62,862 nt of DNA from an uncultured bacterium. GTDB lineage: Bacteria > Verrucomicrobiota > Lentisphaeria > Victivallales > UBA1829. Under the pieces are notes generated by a model, which searched no databases, was not told the DNA's origin, and saw only the letters and a program-made list of their open reading frames with translations. The position numbers were made by a program, and so were the translations under genes. The stretch lies in NCBI GenBank assembly GCA_902802585.1, contig CADCMR010000015.1, positions 1-62,862 on the forward strand, given 5' to 3'. Below, piece by piece: positions 8,415 to 16,504 of this stretch. The stretch's first letter is position 1, and every line of letters starts with the position of its first letter.

Positions 8415-9845
8415 TTAGACAAGTTTGTAGCCTCGATATCCACGGATAGAACCTTTCCCCTTGGGGTTTGCGATCGAATGCGATTCCGACGTCGGCATGG
8501 CGTCGGCGAAGAGCTCCTGGAACTCGGATTTCTTCATATGACCGAGATTGTTCGCCTTCAGGTGCTTCTCGAAGGACTCGTAGGCCTGCTGCGATGTGAT
8601 GTAGGAGGCCGGGGCAGCCTTGACGTGTTCCTTGATGAAGAACTCGACGCACTTGGAACCGGCGATGATCGCGTCCCGGCGAGCCATCTGCTCTTTGCTC
8701 AGGGCGATGTTCCACTTGTTCAAGCGGACCTTCAGCGCTCCTTCCAAAAGCCAGTTCACGATCGCGGACCGATGTTCGGAGAGTAAGATGTCGGGCAGGT
8801 CCTTGATTTGCTTCGCGTTGTCCATGTGGTTGCCGAAATGGATGGCGATAAGGCGGTCGCGGAACTCTTCGCCCTTTCCGTCGTATTTGAAGCGGATGCT
8901 GTCATTGGTGACGACGATGAGACTGAACGTGCCGAACCGGTTCAGCTTCTCGTTGATAAACTTCCTGCGGGTCTGAAGGAGGTCGCCGCCGACGATGCGC
9001 TTGAGGAATTCGCTGCACGTCGACTGGCTGAACGCCTTCGACGCCACCTCGGACGCCGTAAACAGGCTGGTTTGATTCGTCAGCGAGGAAAACTCGTAGG
9101 AGTCCTTGATCGCCTCGAACTTCAGGTCGAACACACGATCCGTGGTCAGGATCGCGGTGAGCAGGATCACCAGCACGCTTTTCCCGCAGCCCCCTTCGCC
9201 AGAAAGCATTAGGAATTTCCGCGTCTTGTTCCGCATGAACAATGCGGCCCCCAGGTACTGCTGCACAACACGCTGGTCGTCTTTGTCCGGGATGATCTCG
9301 TTGAGGCGATCCGTGAAGAACTGAGATTTGGCTTCCGGGTCGAACACGGCATCAAGGCATGAGAAGATGTTGTCGTCCGCCGAATAATCATGGCGGGTAA
9401 ACTTTTTGACTTTGCGGTCCCAGCGGAGATAGCAGTTGTGGAAGGGAATGACGTCGGGGTCGAGAGCCGGTCTTGCGTGCCGATCACACTCGAGCTTGAC
9501 GATCTCGATGATAATGCGGATTACCTTCGGGATGTCGCTGTCGTAGTTGGCAACCTTGTATTTCCTGATGTACCTCATGATGAGCTTGTAGGTCTGCCTG
9601 CTGACCTCGTTTATGTAGATAGGTTTCCAGAAGCCGTCCCACCAGTGGTACCAGCTCTCCGGGCCTTCGGCGGAAAAGAACGTGAGCTTTTCGGTGGACA
9701 TGAGCTTCCAGGCAAAGAAGTTCGGCCGAATCACGTAATAGCCCTTTCCCCTCTGGGAAAACGGCTCTCCGAAGTTTTCGATGATCTCCGGATCGTCGTG
9801 GAGATCACAGCTCGCGGTTGCAAGCTTCTTGTTCATTTTTTTCAT
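8415..9845 (-). CDS. D5/P4-type SF3 helicase (phage/plasmid primase C-terminal domain)
   Basis: 476 residues from ATG 9845 (RBS AAGGA, spacing 8). Walker A GEGGCGKS at about residues 216-223, a Walker B-like strand ending LFTASEV about 50 residues later, a sensor strand SLIVVTND and an arginine-rich FRDRLI motif are the signature of the D5_N/SF3 helicase module of P4 alpha-like proteins, NCLDV D5 and many satellites. The protein lacks an N-terminal archaeo-eukaryotic primase domain. Its role would be to unwind the element's replication origin as a hexamer. It overlaps the HTH gene by 41 nt. Confidence 0.88.
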   Translation of the reverse strand: MKKMNKKLATASCDLHDDPEIIENFGEPFSQRGKGYYVIRPNFFAWKLMSTEKLTFFSAEGPESWYHWWDGFWKPIYINEVSRQTYKLIMRYIRKYKVANYDSDIPKVIRIIIEIVKLECDRHARPALDPDVIPFHNCYLRWDRKVKKFTRHDYSADDNIFSCLDAVFDPEAKSQFFTDRLNEIIPDKDDQRVVQQYLGAALFMRNKTRKFLMLSGEGGCGKSVLVILLTAILTTDRVFDLKFEAIKDSYEFSSLTNQTSLFTASEVASKAFSQSTCSEFLKRIVGGDLLQTRRKFINEKLNRFGTFSLIVVTNDSIRFKYDGKGEEFRDRLIAIHFGNHMDNAKQIKDLPDILLSEHRSAIVNWLLEGALKVRLNKWNIALSKEQMARRDAIIAGSKCVEFFIKEHVKAAPASYITSQQAYESFEKHLKANNLGHMKKSEFQELFADAMPTSESHSIANPKGKGSIRGYRGYKLV

Positions 9846-10212
9846 CGTTCGTTCCTTTCTCTGTCGCGTCATCGGACAGGATGTAGTTATTGATATCCGT
9901 TATGCGGTAACGGACGGTTTTCTTCCCGAGCATCTTGCGGCGGAAGGGGAAGACCCCCTCGGATTCCAAGGCGCGAAACTGCGAATATGACACATTTAAC
10001 AGGTTAGCAGCCTCACGCCCGTCAATAAGGCGCAGGGGCACCTCCGGCTCTTTGGTCTCACCCTTCTTGGCGGCGTCGCGGAGCGTCTTCATCACAATGT
10101 TGTACTCCCCCACGGTCAGGGCGCCAACGTCGAGGCTGACGGCAAGGAGCCGCCCTATCCAGCGGACCGTCGCCATGCGCAACATGCTCAAATTGTTTCT
10201 TACTTGGTTCAT
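9805..10212 (-). CDS. Excisionase/AlpA-like winged-helix DNA-binding protein
   Basis: 135 residues from ATG 10212 (GGAG, spacing about 5). Residues about 68-120 contain RLIDGREAANLLNVSYSQF, then RALESEGVFPFRRKMLGKKTVRYR and ITDINNYI: the MerR-like HTH_17 fold of excisionases and AlpA regulators. In P4-like satellites this protein controls integrase expression and excision. The N-terminal half is helical and unrecognised. Its 3' end overlaps the helicase start, implying translational coupling. Confidence 0.8.
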   Translation of the reverse strand: MNQVRNNLSMLRMATVRWIGRLLAVSLDVGALTVGEYNIVMKTLRDAAKKGETKEPEVPLRLIDGREAANLLNVSYSQFRALESEGVFPFRRKMLGKKTVRYRITDINNYILSDDATEKGTNDEKNEQEACNREL

Positions 10213-10333
10213 TTCTTCTCCATGTGAATCTTTTCTTCCAGCGGGACCAATTCCCACCTCACGCAATTTACAATACTCCGAAATTGGCGCATTTTCAAGC
10301 CGTAATCAAAATAAAATCAAACACTTACAAAAA

Positions 10334-10361
10334 AACATCATATTTAATGTGATGTGATGTT
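10334..10361. repeat. Inverted repeat upstream of the HTH-helicase operon
   Basis: AACATCA (10334-10340) and TGATGTT (10355-10361) are perfect inverted arms around a 14-nt AT-rich centre that also repeats GTGATGTGATG. It may be an operator for the HTH regulator or part of an origin. Confidence 0.4.
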
Positions 10362-10440
10362 CTTTTGGCGCAAGGGGGAAATGGCGAAGCTACGCTATGA
10401 TTTAGCGAGGTAGATGTGGTAGGCTTCCGATGAGGAACAT

Positions 10441-10602
10441 TCAGGATGACTTTATGACAGTATAAACCGTCTTGATCTGCATATCACGGGATACGTCTAT
10501 GGATTCGGAGACATTCCGGTATTTATCCGCTCCCTTTGTCATCTGCTCGCGAATGTGCTCCGCGTTAAGTGGACATCCGCGATGTCGAGGAAGAGTCGTC
10601 TT
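10441..10602 (-). pseudogene. In-frame coding-like extension after the TGA of the AT-rich gene
   Basis: After the TGA stop at 10603-10605 the same frame stays open for 53 codons to a second TGA at 10441. The translation begins KTTLPRHRGCPLN, continues with a charged helical stretch and ends KTVYTVIKSS. It looks protein-like, but its base composition is much more GC-rich than the gene before it. It could be a remnant of another gene, a decayed C-terminus, or chance. Confidence 0.25.
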
Positions 10603-11682
10603 TCACTTTTTTTGTTTGCCTAACGAACGCCGAGCGTGTTCAAGGTCGTAATGAATATCGCTGATAGTTTGTTTGAAACTGTCCGGATACGCAGGATTCA
10701 AATAAGCTCTATTGGAAAAAGCAGAGCGTTGCTTGTTTGGTTTTGTTTTGCTATATATGTTTTCAAGAGTTCGAGGTGATTTGATATTGAGGGAGACAAG
10801 CTCTGATTCATGTGTTGGGAAGTAAACCTCTCTACAATACTTTCTTATTGACATTTTTTTTGAACAACTTTCGGATTTAATCCGACTGATATGCTCCTGA
10901 ACTATCTTTTGTCGTCCGGAAAAACGTTTATTCTGTTTTTCAGAAATAGCCGTTCGCCTATTTTTTTCACCAGATGTAAGAGCTTTAGGTGTATGCAAGC
11001 CTCTGACAAGATCATTTGTAAGATCAATGCTATCAACAACAATTTTGTCAATGATATTCAAATAATCTTGGGATGACAGAGCGTCCGGATTCTTTTCGCT
11101 TTTCAAGAAAGATTGTATCGAAGTTGACAAGTCATCTAAATAGGTATACAAAGATGCTTCCTTGCGTATAGGACGATTAACGAAATACGTATAAAGCTCA
11201 TTTTTTACGTACTTCAAGAAGGACAATTGTTTTTTGTTTTTATGAATAATTGCAGAAAATGAGTATAGCCAATAACTTGGATTAAAGTTGCAGTAAAAAA
11301 AACATGCGGGTTTTAATGAAGAAAACAGACCAAGACTTTTTTCTTTAATTGTTTCTTTAGAAATAGCATCTTGGGGTATTGATTTGTAAAAACCGGCAGG
11401 ATCGTCTTCCAATCTGGAATCGAAAGACGAAAAATAATTGGTAAATATTTGTGACAAACTGTTATAGACGTTTATGCAAACCTCAAAGAGTTGTTTTTCA
11501 AAGTCTGTTATTTTCATAGAACTCAGACATTCCTTTAGTACGGGATGTTCTTCATTCTCGTATATTGGAATTGATGTGCTTGGAGGATCGTTCTTCTCGC
11601 CGTTATTATAGTCATTTGAAAATTCCGGCAGAAAAAAAGCGATATGGTAAAGGCGCATGTAAATGTTACGGTTGAATCTCAT
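10603..11682 (-). CDS. AT-rich unknown gene coupled to the integrase
   Basis: 359 residues, starting inside the last codons of the integrase gene (17-nt overlap), so it is translationally coupled. The sequence is rich in Ser, Lys, Asn, Phe and Tyr and the DNA is far more AT-rich than its neighbours, a sign of recent foreign origin. No domain is recognised. The C-terminal third (SGEKNRRTAISEKQNKRF onwards) is strongly basic and may bind nucleic acid. In phage satellites, the position next to int often holds variable cargo such as defence or regulatory genes, but nothing in the sequence proves that here. It has no signal peptide. Confidence 0.7.
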   Translation of the reverse strand: MRFNRNIYMRLYHIAFFLPEFSNDYNNGEKNDPPSTSIPIYENEEHPVLKECLSSMKITDFEKQLFEVCINVYNSLSQIFTNYFSSFDSRLEDDPAGFYKSIPQDAISKETIKEKSLGLFSSLKPACFFYCNFNPSYWLYSFSAIIHKNKKQLSFLKYVKNELYTYFVNRPIRKEASLYTYLDDLSTSIQSFLKSEKNPDALSSQDYLNIIDKIVVDSIDLTNDLVRGLHTPKALTSGEKNRRTAISEKQNKRFSGRQKIVQEHISRIKSESCSKKMSIRKYCREVYFPTHESELVSLNIKSPRTLENIYSKTKPNKQRSAFSNRAYLNPAYPDSFKQTISDIHYDLEHARRSLGKQKK

Positions 11683-13048
11683 GTTCCGACCTCAGTATGG
11701 TGATTATCGTGTTCAGGAGTTCTTTTGTGGGCTTCGGGTTGGAATCCAGCAGGGATAGAACTTCGTCGATCTTCGCCTGAGCTGACTTCTCGCCGCTTCG
11801 ACTTCGGATCGCTTCGACTGCCTTTCGCTGACTTTCATCGCCGACATGCGTGTAGTATTTGTCCGCAATTTCGGAATCCGTCCCCAGGATGGACAGCAGC
11901 ACTGCCTTCGGTACGCCCGCCTCAGCGCAGAAGCTTGCGAAGCTGTGCCGGAGCGAGTGGAAGCCGTACACGGTCATTTTCTTTTTGCGTCCCGGCACAT
12001 CGACCGAAGGCTCCAGACCGATCCAGCGAATCACCCGCAACACGTCAAGGTTGACGAGGTTGTTGCCGACGTTTTTCCCCTCGGCATTCGTTTTGTTGTA
12101 TCGGGTCGCCGTTTTCGGCGTGACATACTGATCGGTCCTCCATTTTTTCGCCTCGATCAAAGCTGTGTACAGCTCAGGGGCCATTGGGATCGTTACCTCT
12201 TTGCCCGTCTTGAACTGCTTCACCCATAAACGCCGGTTGCTCATGTCGATATTCTGCCACTGGAGCAGCACGCAATCCTTCAGGCGTTGTCCGGTGAACC
12301 TGCCGATGACATACAGGACGCGGATTTCGTCCTTGTTCATGATCTTGTGCTTGGGGTCGTCGTCGGAGAGAACGGCGATAAGCTGTTCTTCCTGTTCCTT
12401 GGTGAATGCCTGACGATGGACGACCGTCCCGCGCTCCTCACGTTCGCTCCGCAACAGCGCCTTTGATCGGAATGGGTTCTCGCCCGCGAAATATTCTTTG
12501 AGGCAGTCGAAAATTTTGCGGAGACGCTTGATCTTCCGGTTGTGCGTGTCAACGGCAAGACTGGTCGTTTTGAGGTAGGAGGAAAACTCCTCGCAGACTT
12601 GAGGCGAGACTTCGGCTATCCCGCCAGCGATGGTGTGTTTTTTCCGACCGGGAAACGGCTTGGAAACGAACTGTACGAACTCGTCGAACGTGCTTCTGTA
12701 GGCGTTCTGCTCGCTGACGGTATGCGGCATGGCACGGTCGGGATGAACTTCATACAGTCTCCACGCTTCATCGAATGGAAGATTCTTGGATTCCTGAGAA
12801 TATCCCTTGAGGGCGTTAATCTGAGCGATGGCGACTTCCTGCGTCGGCGCACTCCAAATCACATCAAGGTCAGCGGCCTTCTGAACAGCTTCCTCAAAAA
12901 CGCATGTCTTGAGGGAAAACTCTCTTCGGACATTGTTCGCGACCATTAACCTATAATAATAGGGTCCTCCCGGAATCTTTTGCCTCAGTTTGCCTCGTAA
13001 TTCGCTCATTCGTGGGATGCGTCCTCTTTTTCGGGCTCTCATGATCAT
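11666..13048 (-). CDS. Tyrosine recombinase/integrase
   Basis: 460 residues. The C-terminal catalytic domain has the full set of residues: Arg in TGQRLKD (about R255), HSLRH (H364, R367) and the nucleophile in KYYTH (Y398/Y399). The N-terminus has a basic arm and a SAM-like core-binding domain (about 90-190). It would integrate and excise the element at tRNA-Ser(GCU), whose 3' end is about 120 nt upstream. The ATG at 13048 was used; Met at residue 14 is an alternative. It appears intact. Confidence 0.93.
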   Translation of the reverse strand: MIMRARKRGRIPRMSELRGKLRQKIPGGPYYYRLMVANNVRREFSLKTCVFEEAVQKAADLDVIWSAPTQEVAIAQINALKGYSQESKNLPFDEAWRLYEVHPDRAMPHTVSEQNAYRSTFDEFVQFVSKPFPGRKKHTIAGGIAEVSPQVCEEFSSYLKTTSLAVDTHNRKIKRLRKIFDCLKEYFAGENPFRSKALLRSEREERGTVVHRQAFTKEQEEQLIAVLSDDDPKHKIMNKDEIRVLYVIGRFTGQRLKDCVLLQWQNIDMSNRRLWVKQFKTGKEVTIPMAPELYTALIEAKKWRTDQYVTPKTATRYNKTNAEGKNVGNNLVNLDVLRVIRWIGLEPSVDVPGRKKKMTVYGFHSLRHSFASFCAEAGVPKAVLLSILGTDSEIADKYYTHVGDESQRKAVEAIRSRSGEKSAQAKIDEVLSLLDSNPKPTKELLNTIITILRSEHEIQP

Positions 13049-13169
13049 ATTGGTCTAACCTGCATGACAGATTACGGCACAATATACAACTCCGGGGGCT
13101 TTTTTTCAAGAAAAAACCGTGAAAAATGGGGAAGAAATGGGGAAGAATGCCCGTTTTTGAGCGTAAAAA

Positions 13170-13261
13170 TGGCGGAGAGAGGGGGATTCGAACCCCCGGT
13201 AGAGTTTGACCCCTACGACGGTTTAGCAAACCGTTCCTTTCGGCCACTCAGGCATCTCTCC
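13170..13261 (-). tRNA. tRNA-Ser (anticodon GCT)
   Basis: A class II tRNA of 92 nt with encoded CCA. Acceptor GGAGAGA pairs with TCTCTCC, the discriminator is G, and CCA is encoded at 13172-13170. The D arm, the anticodon stem ACGGT/ACCGT around loop TTGCTAA (anticodon GCT, decoding AGC/AGT), a long variable arm and the T arm CGGGGGTTCGAATCCCC are all present. Its 3' end faces the integrase gene, making it the likely attachment site. Confidence 0.95.
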
Positions 13262-13287
13262 GCTACAGTTCAGAATGTATGTTTTAT

Positions 13288-13315
13288 ACTATACTCCGTT
13301 TTCGGGTAAAATCAA
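13288..13315 (-). promoter_or_regulatory. Promoter of tRNA-Ser
   Basis: Minus strand: -35 TTGATT (13315-13310), 16-nt spacer, -10 TATAGT (13293-13288), about 27 nt before the mature 5' end. Confidence 0.6.
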
Positions 13316-13380
13316 GGCGCTTTCCCAAAAAAAACGAAAATGAATGTGAGATGTGACGATATTTTTTTGCGGATTGTTTG

Positions 13381-14409
13381 TTATGCCGGGGTAACTTTGG
13401 GGGAGAATTCACTGCCGAAACCTTCGAGCGAGGCGGCGAACGCCCGGTCCTGTTCGATCTCGCGTCCGCGCGTGGTCAGGTAGCCGCCCGTCATGAGGCT
13501 GTTCAGGCCGGCGAGCATCAGCAGCCCCTGGAAATCCTTCATGACCGTCTCGCGTCCGGCGCAGAACTTGAGCTCCTTCGTCGGGTTGACGAGGCGGAAG
13601 AGCGCGAACGTCTTCGCGGCGTCCGCGGGCGTTACGGGCGTATTATGTTCGAGCGGGGTGCCGGGGATCGGCAGCAGGATGTTCAGCGGCGTGCCCTCCA
13701 CATCAAGCTCGCGGACCGCGAACGCCATGTCGACGCGGTCCGCCCATGTCTCGCCGAGCCCGAAGATGCCGCCGGTGCAGTTTGTGATGCCGTATTGTTT
13801 CATCAGGCGGATGGTGTCGAGTTTCTGTTCGATCGTGTGCGTGGTGGCGATGAGGTCGGCGTATCGCGCCGGACTGGTCTGCAGGTTCATGTTGTAGCGC
13901 CAGACATGGTGTTCCGCGAGGAGCTTCACGCATTCCTCGGAAAGAATGCCGAGCGAGGCGCAGAGGCGCATGTCCGGGTATTTCGTGTGCAGGCGGTCGA
14001 GCGTGTCGAGGATGATCTGAAAATCCCGGTCCTGCTTGTCCCAGCCGCGTCCGCTGGTCACATAGCCGAACGTGCGGACGCCCTCGGCGTAGACTTTTCC
14101 GGCGGCTTCCAGCACGGTTTCCGGCGCGAGGATGGGATAGGTGCCGATGCCTGTATTATATGCGGCGCTCTGGGCGCAGAATTTGCAGTTTTCACAGCAT
14201 TTGCCGGACTTCGCGTTGATGATGGAACAACTGTGGACGGCTGGCGCGAATTTCAGCCGGACCTTGTTCGCGAGGGAGACCAGGTCGAGCAGGTCTGCGC
14301 CATGGACGGTTTCTGCGATGGCGAGCGCGTCGGCGCGTGAAATGGAATGTCCGTCCAGGACGGAATACGCTTTGCGGATGAGCGGGTGGATAAGGTTGTC
14401 GGGATTCAT
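13381..14409 (-). CDS. bioB: Biotin synthase
   Basis: 342 residues from ATG 14409 (AGGAG, spacing 6-7). A radical SAM enzyme that inserts sulfur into dethiobiotin. The [4Fe-4S]-binding Cx3Cx2C motif is seen in KSGKCCENCKFCAQS at about residues 53-67, followed by YNTGI; later conserved stretches include FGYVTSGRG, YNMNLQTSP, CTGGIFGLGE and FCAGRE. The length matches the family. No other bio gene is visible nearby. It is divergent from a LysR-type regulator that may control it. Minus-strand promoter elements are weak but a TATATT -10 occurs at 14459-14454. Confidence 0.93.
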   Translation of the reverse strand: MNPDNLIHPLIRKAYSVLDGHSISRADALAIAETVHGADLLDLVSLANKVRLKFAPAVHSCSIINAKSGKCCENCKFCAQSAAYNTGIGTYPILAPETVLEAAGKVYAEGVRTFGYVTSGRGWDKQDRDFQIILDTLDRLHTKYPDMRLCASLGILSEECVKLLAEHHVWRYNMNLQTSPARYADLIATTHTIEQKLDTIRLMKQYGITNCTGGIFGLGETWADRVDMAFAVRELDVEGTPLNILLPIPGTPLEHNTPVTPADAAKTFALFRLVNPTKELKFCAGRETVMKDFQGLLMLAGLNSLMTGGYLTTRGREIEQDRAFAASLEGFGSEFSPKVTPA

Positions 14410-14500
14410 GAGCGGCTCCTGAAAAGGGCAGGTGGGGTACAAAAAACAGATATAATATAGCCCGCATCAATCAAAACTGAAAATAATCAATCGGCATAGT

Positions 14501-14529
14501 TTGATAAGGAAAAGTTATGGATGTATAGT
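14501..14529 (+). promoter_or_regulatory. Promoter of the LysR-type regulator
   Basis: TTGATA (14501-14506), 17-nt spacer, TATAGT (14524-14529). It lies in the bioB-lysR divergent region, where a LysR regulator would bind. Confidence 0.6.
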
Positions 14530-14574
14530 ATATGCAGCAAAAGATTTGAAAAACCACATTTTTCGAGGTGCGAC

Positions 14575-15486
14575 ATGATCGAACGAAGCATGAAACTCTT
14601 CCGTACGGCGGCCGCCGTGTGCAATTTCACGGAAGTCGCCGCAATGAGCGGGATGACCCAGCCGAACGTCACGAAGCAGATCGCGAATCTGGAACGGCGT
14701 CTCGGCGTACAGCTTTTTCAACGCACGGGGCGCAGCGTGCGTCTCACGCCGGCGGGCGAGGTCCTGCGCGACGAGTGCGAACACCTGTTCGCCATGGAGT
14801 CGGACATCCTGCGGAAACTGCGGAGCGCGAACGAACGGAGCCGGTCGTATTTTGTCGGGGGGACTGCGACCGCCGGGAGTTTCCTGCTGATCGGCATGAA
14901 CGCCGTGTACCAGAAAGCGCATCCGAACCGGGCGCTGCACCTGAAGATCGAGCGTCCGGAGGTGCTTCACCGGATGCTCGCTGCGGGCGAACTCGCGCTG
15001 GCGCTGACCGATGCGCCGTACGACCGCGCCTATTTCCTGTCCGAGCCGTACTGCATGGATCGTCTGGTCCCGGTTTTCGCACCGGGCTACCTCAAACGGA
15101 AGACGTTTTCGCTGGGCGACTACATCCGCGGCGGCGGGACGTTCGTCCTCGACGAATCCGGTTCCGGCGGGCGCGCGGAGCTGGAGCGTTTCGTGCGGGA
15201 ACATGCCCTGCCGGAGATCGACCCGGCGAAGATTACGGAGGTGTGTTCGCTCGACGCCGTGAAGATCCTGGTGCAGGCGGGCGGCGGCATCTCGGTGCTG
15301 TCGGAACTCGCAGTGGAGAACGAGGTCAAGGCGGGCGTACTCCGGGCGGGTGCGTTCGGCGAGGGGGAGATCCTGCGGCGCGTGGACTTTATCTACACGG
15401 CGGACGGCGACCAGCGGTTCATCCACGAGTTCATCAACTTCAGCCGGAAACACATCGGGCGTTCGCTGATCCGCGTGCATGGCTGA
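14575..15486 (+). CDS. LysR-family transcriptional regulator
   Basis: 303 residues from ATG 14575 (GAGGTG, spacing 5). The N-terminal winged HTH (residues 1-62) shows FTEVAAMSGMTQPNVTKQIANLERRLGVQLFQRTGR, in pieces typical of LysR proteins, followed by a linker helix and a periplasmic-binding-protein-like effector domain (about 90-290). The ligand is unknown. The divergent position suggests control of bioB, itself, or both. The usual family length is 290-310. Confidence 0.9.
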   Translation: MIERSMKLFRTAAAVCNFTEVAAMSGMTQPNVTKQIANLERRLGVQLFQRTGRSVRLTPAGEVLRDECEHLFAMESDILRKLRSANERSRSYFVGGTATAGSFLLIGMNAVYQKAHPNRALHLKIERPEVLHRMLAAGELALALTDAPYDRAYFLSEPYCMDRLVPVFAPGYLKRKTFSLGDYIRGGGTFVLDESGSGGRAELERFVREHALPEIDPAKITEVCSLDAVKILVQAGGGISVLSELAVENEVKAGVLRAGAFGEGEILRRVDFIYTADGDQRFIHEFINFSRKHIGRSLIRVHG

Positions 15487-15516
15487 CCGATTTCTCCGGT
15501 TTTTCTCCGGGCGGGG

Positions 15517-15545
15517 TTGACAAACGCGGAAAACAGTAGTATTGT
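15517..15545 (+). promoter_or_regulatory. Promoter of the TPR-DUF4037 operon
   Basis: TTGACA (15517-15522), 17-nt spacer, TATTGT (15540-15545): the best -35 hexamer in the window. The -10 region overlaps GGAAAACAGTAGTATTGTTTTCC, a near-perfect inverted repeat that could be an operator. Confidence 0.65.
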
Positions 15546-15577
15546 TTTCCGGACAATGAACAAGGAGAACCGAGACT

Positions 15578-16504
15578 ATGACGATCGACCCCGAAGACTA
15601 TCTGGAGCCGCGATGCCCGCTGGAAGAACCCTGCGGATGCACGCATGAACACCATCACGGCAGCGGTCCCGGCGCGGAATACACGCACGGAAACGGCTGC
15701 GACTGCGAGCACGACCACGATGACTGCTGCTGTGACCACGATGCGATGCCGCACCGGAACCAGCCCCGACGCATCCCGATGCGGGAGGTCATCGAGGAGT
15801 GCGACCGGCTGTTCAATGCGGAAAACATGGTCGCGCTCGGCGAACACCTCCGCAAGTGGCTTGATGAGGCGCGGCGCATCGGCGACCGCGAGGCCGAGCT
15901 CGGCATTCTGAGCGAGCTGATGGGGCATTACCGGATGACAGGCGACCGCGAACGCGGTCTGATGGCGGTGCGCGACGGATTCGCGCTGCTGGGGCAGCTC
16001 GGGATCGCGGGAAGCGTCACCACCGGGACCATCCTCATCAACGGCGCGACCGCGCTGCAGGCGTTCGGCGACGTCGACGGCGCGCTGAACTACTACAAGG
16101 AGGCGTTCCGCTGCTACGGCGCACACCTCGACCCGAACGACTGGCGCTTTGCCGGACTGCTCAACAACATGGCGGCGGCGTACGCGGCGAAACACGACGT
16201 GAAATACGCCGAGGCGTATTACCGCAAGGCGCTGGACGTGCTGAAGGCGTGCGGGAACCTGATGGACGCGGCGGTCACGCACGTGAACCTGGCGCAGATG
16301 TACGCGGCGGAGGACCGGGACGACCCGCGGATTGCGTCCGAACTCGAGCTCGCCGTGGCGTGTTTCGACGACCCGGCGGCGGTGCATGACGGCTACTACG
16401 CCCACACTTGCCGCAAATGCGCCTCGGCGTTCGGTCCGCTCGGATTCCCGGAGGTCGAAGAGGAACTCAACTGGCGCGCGGATGAGTATTATGCGGGGCA
16501 TTGA
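15578..16504 (+). CDS. TPR protein with a His/Cys-rich N-terminus
   Basis: 308 residues, RBS AAGGAG. Residues 11-60 are packed with His, Cys and Asp (CGCTHEHHHG, CDCEHDHDDCCCDHD), which strongly suggests metal binding or storage. The rest is a TPR array (about 65-290), including ALNYYKEAFRCYG and YAEAYYRKALDVLKACG. The stop overlaps the start of the DUF4037 gene by 23 nt, so the two are made together. TPR proteins beside DUF4037 genes occur elsewhere; their joint role is not established. Confidence 0.8.
   Translation: MTIDPEDYLEPRCPLEEPCGCTHEHHHGSGPGAEYTHGNGCDCEHDHDDCCCDHDAMPHRNQPRRIPMREVIEECDRLFNAENMVALGEHLRKWLDEARRIGDREAELGILSELMGHYRMTGDRERGLMAVRDGFALLGQLGIAGSVTTGTILINGATALQAFGDVDGALNYYKEAFRCYGAHLDPNDWRFAGLLNNMAAAYAAKHDVKYAEAYYRKALDVLKACGNLMDAAVTHVNLAQMYAAEDRDDPRIASELELAVACFDDPAAVHDGYYAHTCRKCASAFGPLGFPEVEEELNWRADEYYAGH

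Larger units (their letters stand above)
10213..10602. other. Non-coding segment between HTH gene and AT-rich gene
   Basis: 390 bp. It contains an AT-rich stretch with an inverted repeat (10334-10361) directly upstream of the HTH/helicase genes, a plausible operator or replication-origin region, and the in-frame extension described at 10441-10602. No -35/-10 pair could be assigned with confidence. Confidence 0.4.
6250..13170 (-). mobile_element. Satellite-like integrated element at the 3' end of tRNA-Ser (left end not resolved)
   Basis: The genes are all on the minus strand: integrase, AT-rich unknown gene, excisionase-like HTH gene, SF3 helicase, small unknown gene and a Toprim-like gene. 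The integrase gene begins about 120 nt from the 3' end of tRNA-Ser(GCU), the classic arrangement for tyrosine-recombinase integration into a tRNA gene. The int-AlpA-D5 helicase layout is that of P4-like satellites, PICIs and small integrative elements. There are no capsid, tail, terminase or conjugation genes. I could not find a second copy of the tRNA 3' end inside the window, so the left boundary given is simply the last gene that clearly belongs. Confidence 0.65.

Noticed and set aside
13064..13309. 81-codon ORF across the tRNA-Ser locus
   Set aside because: Overlaps a complete tRNA gene and its promoter.
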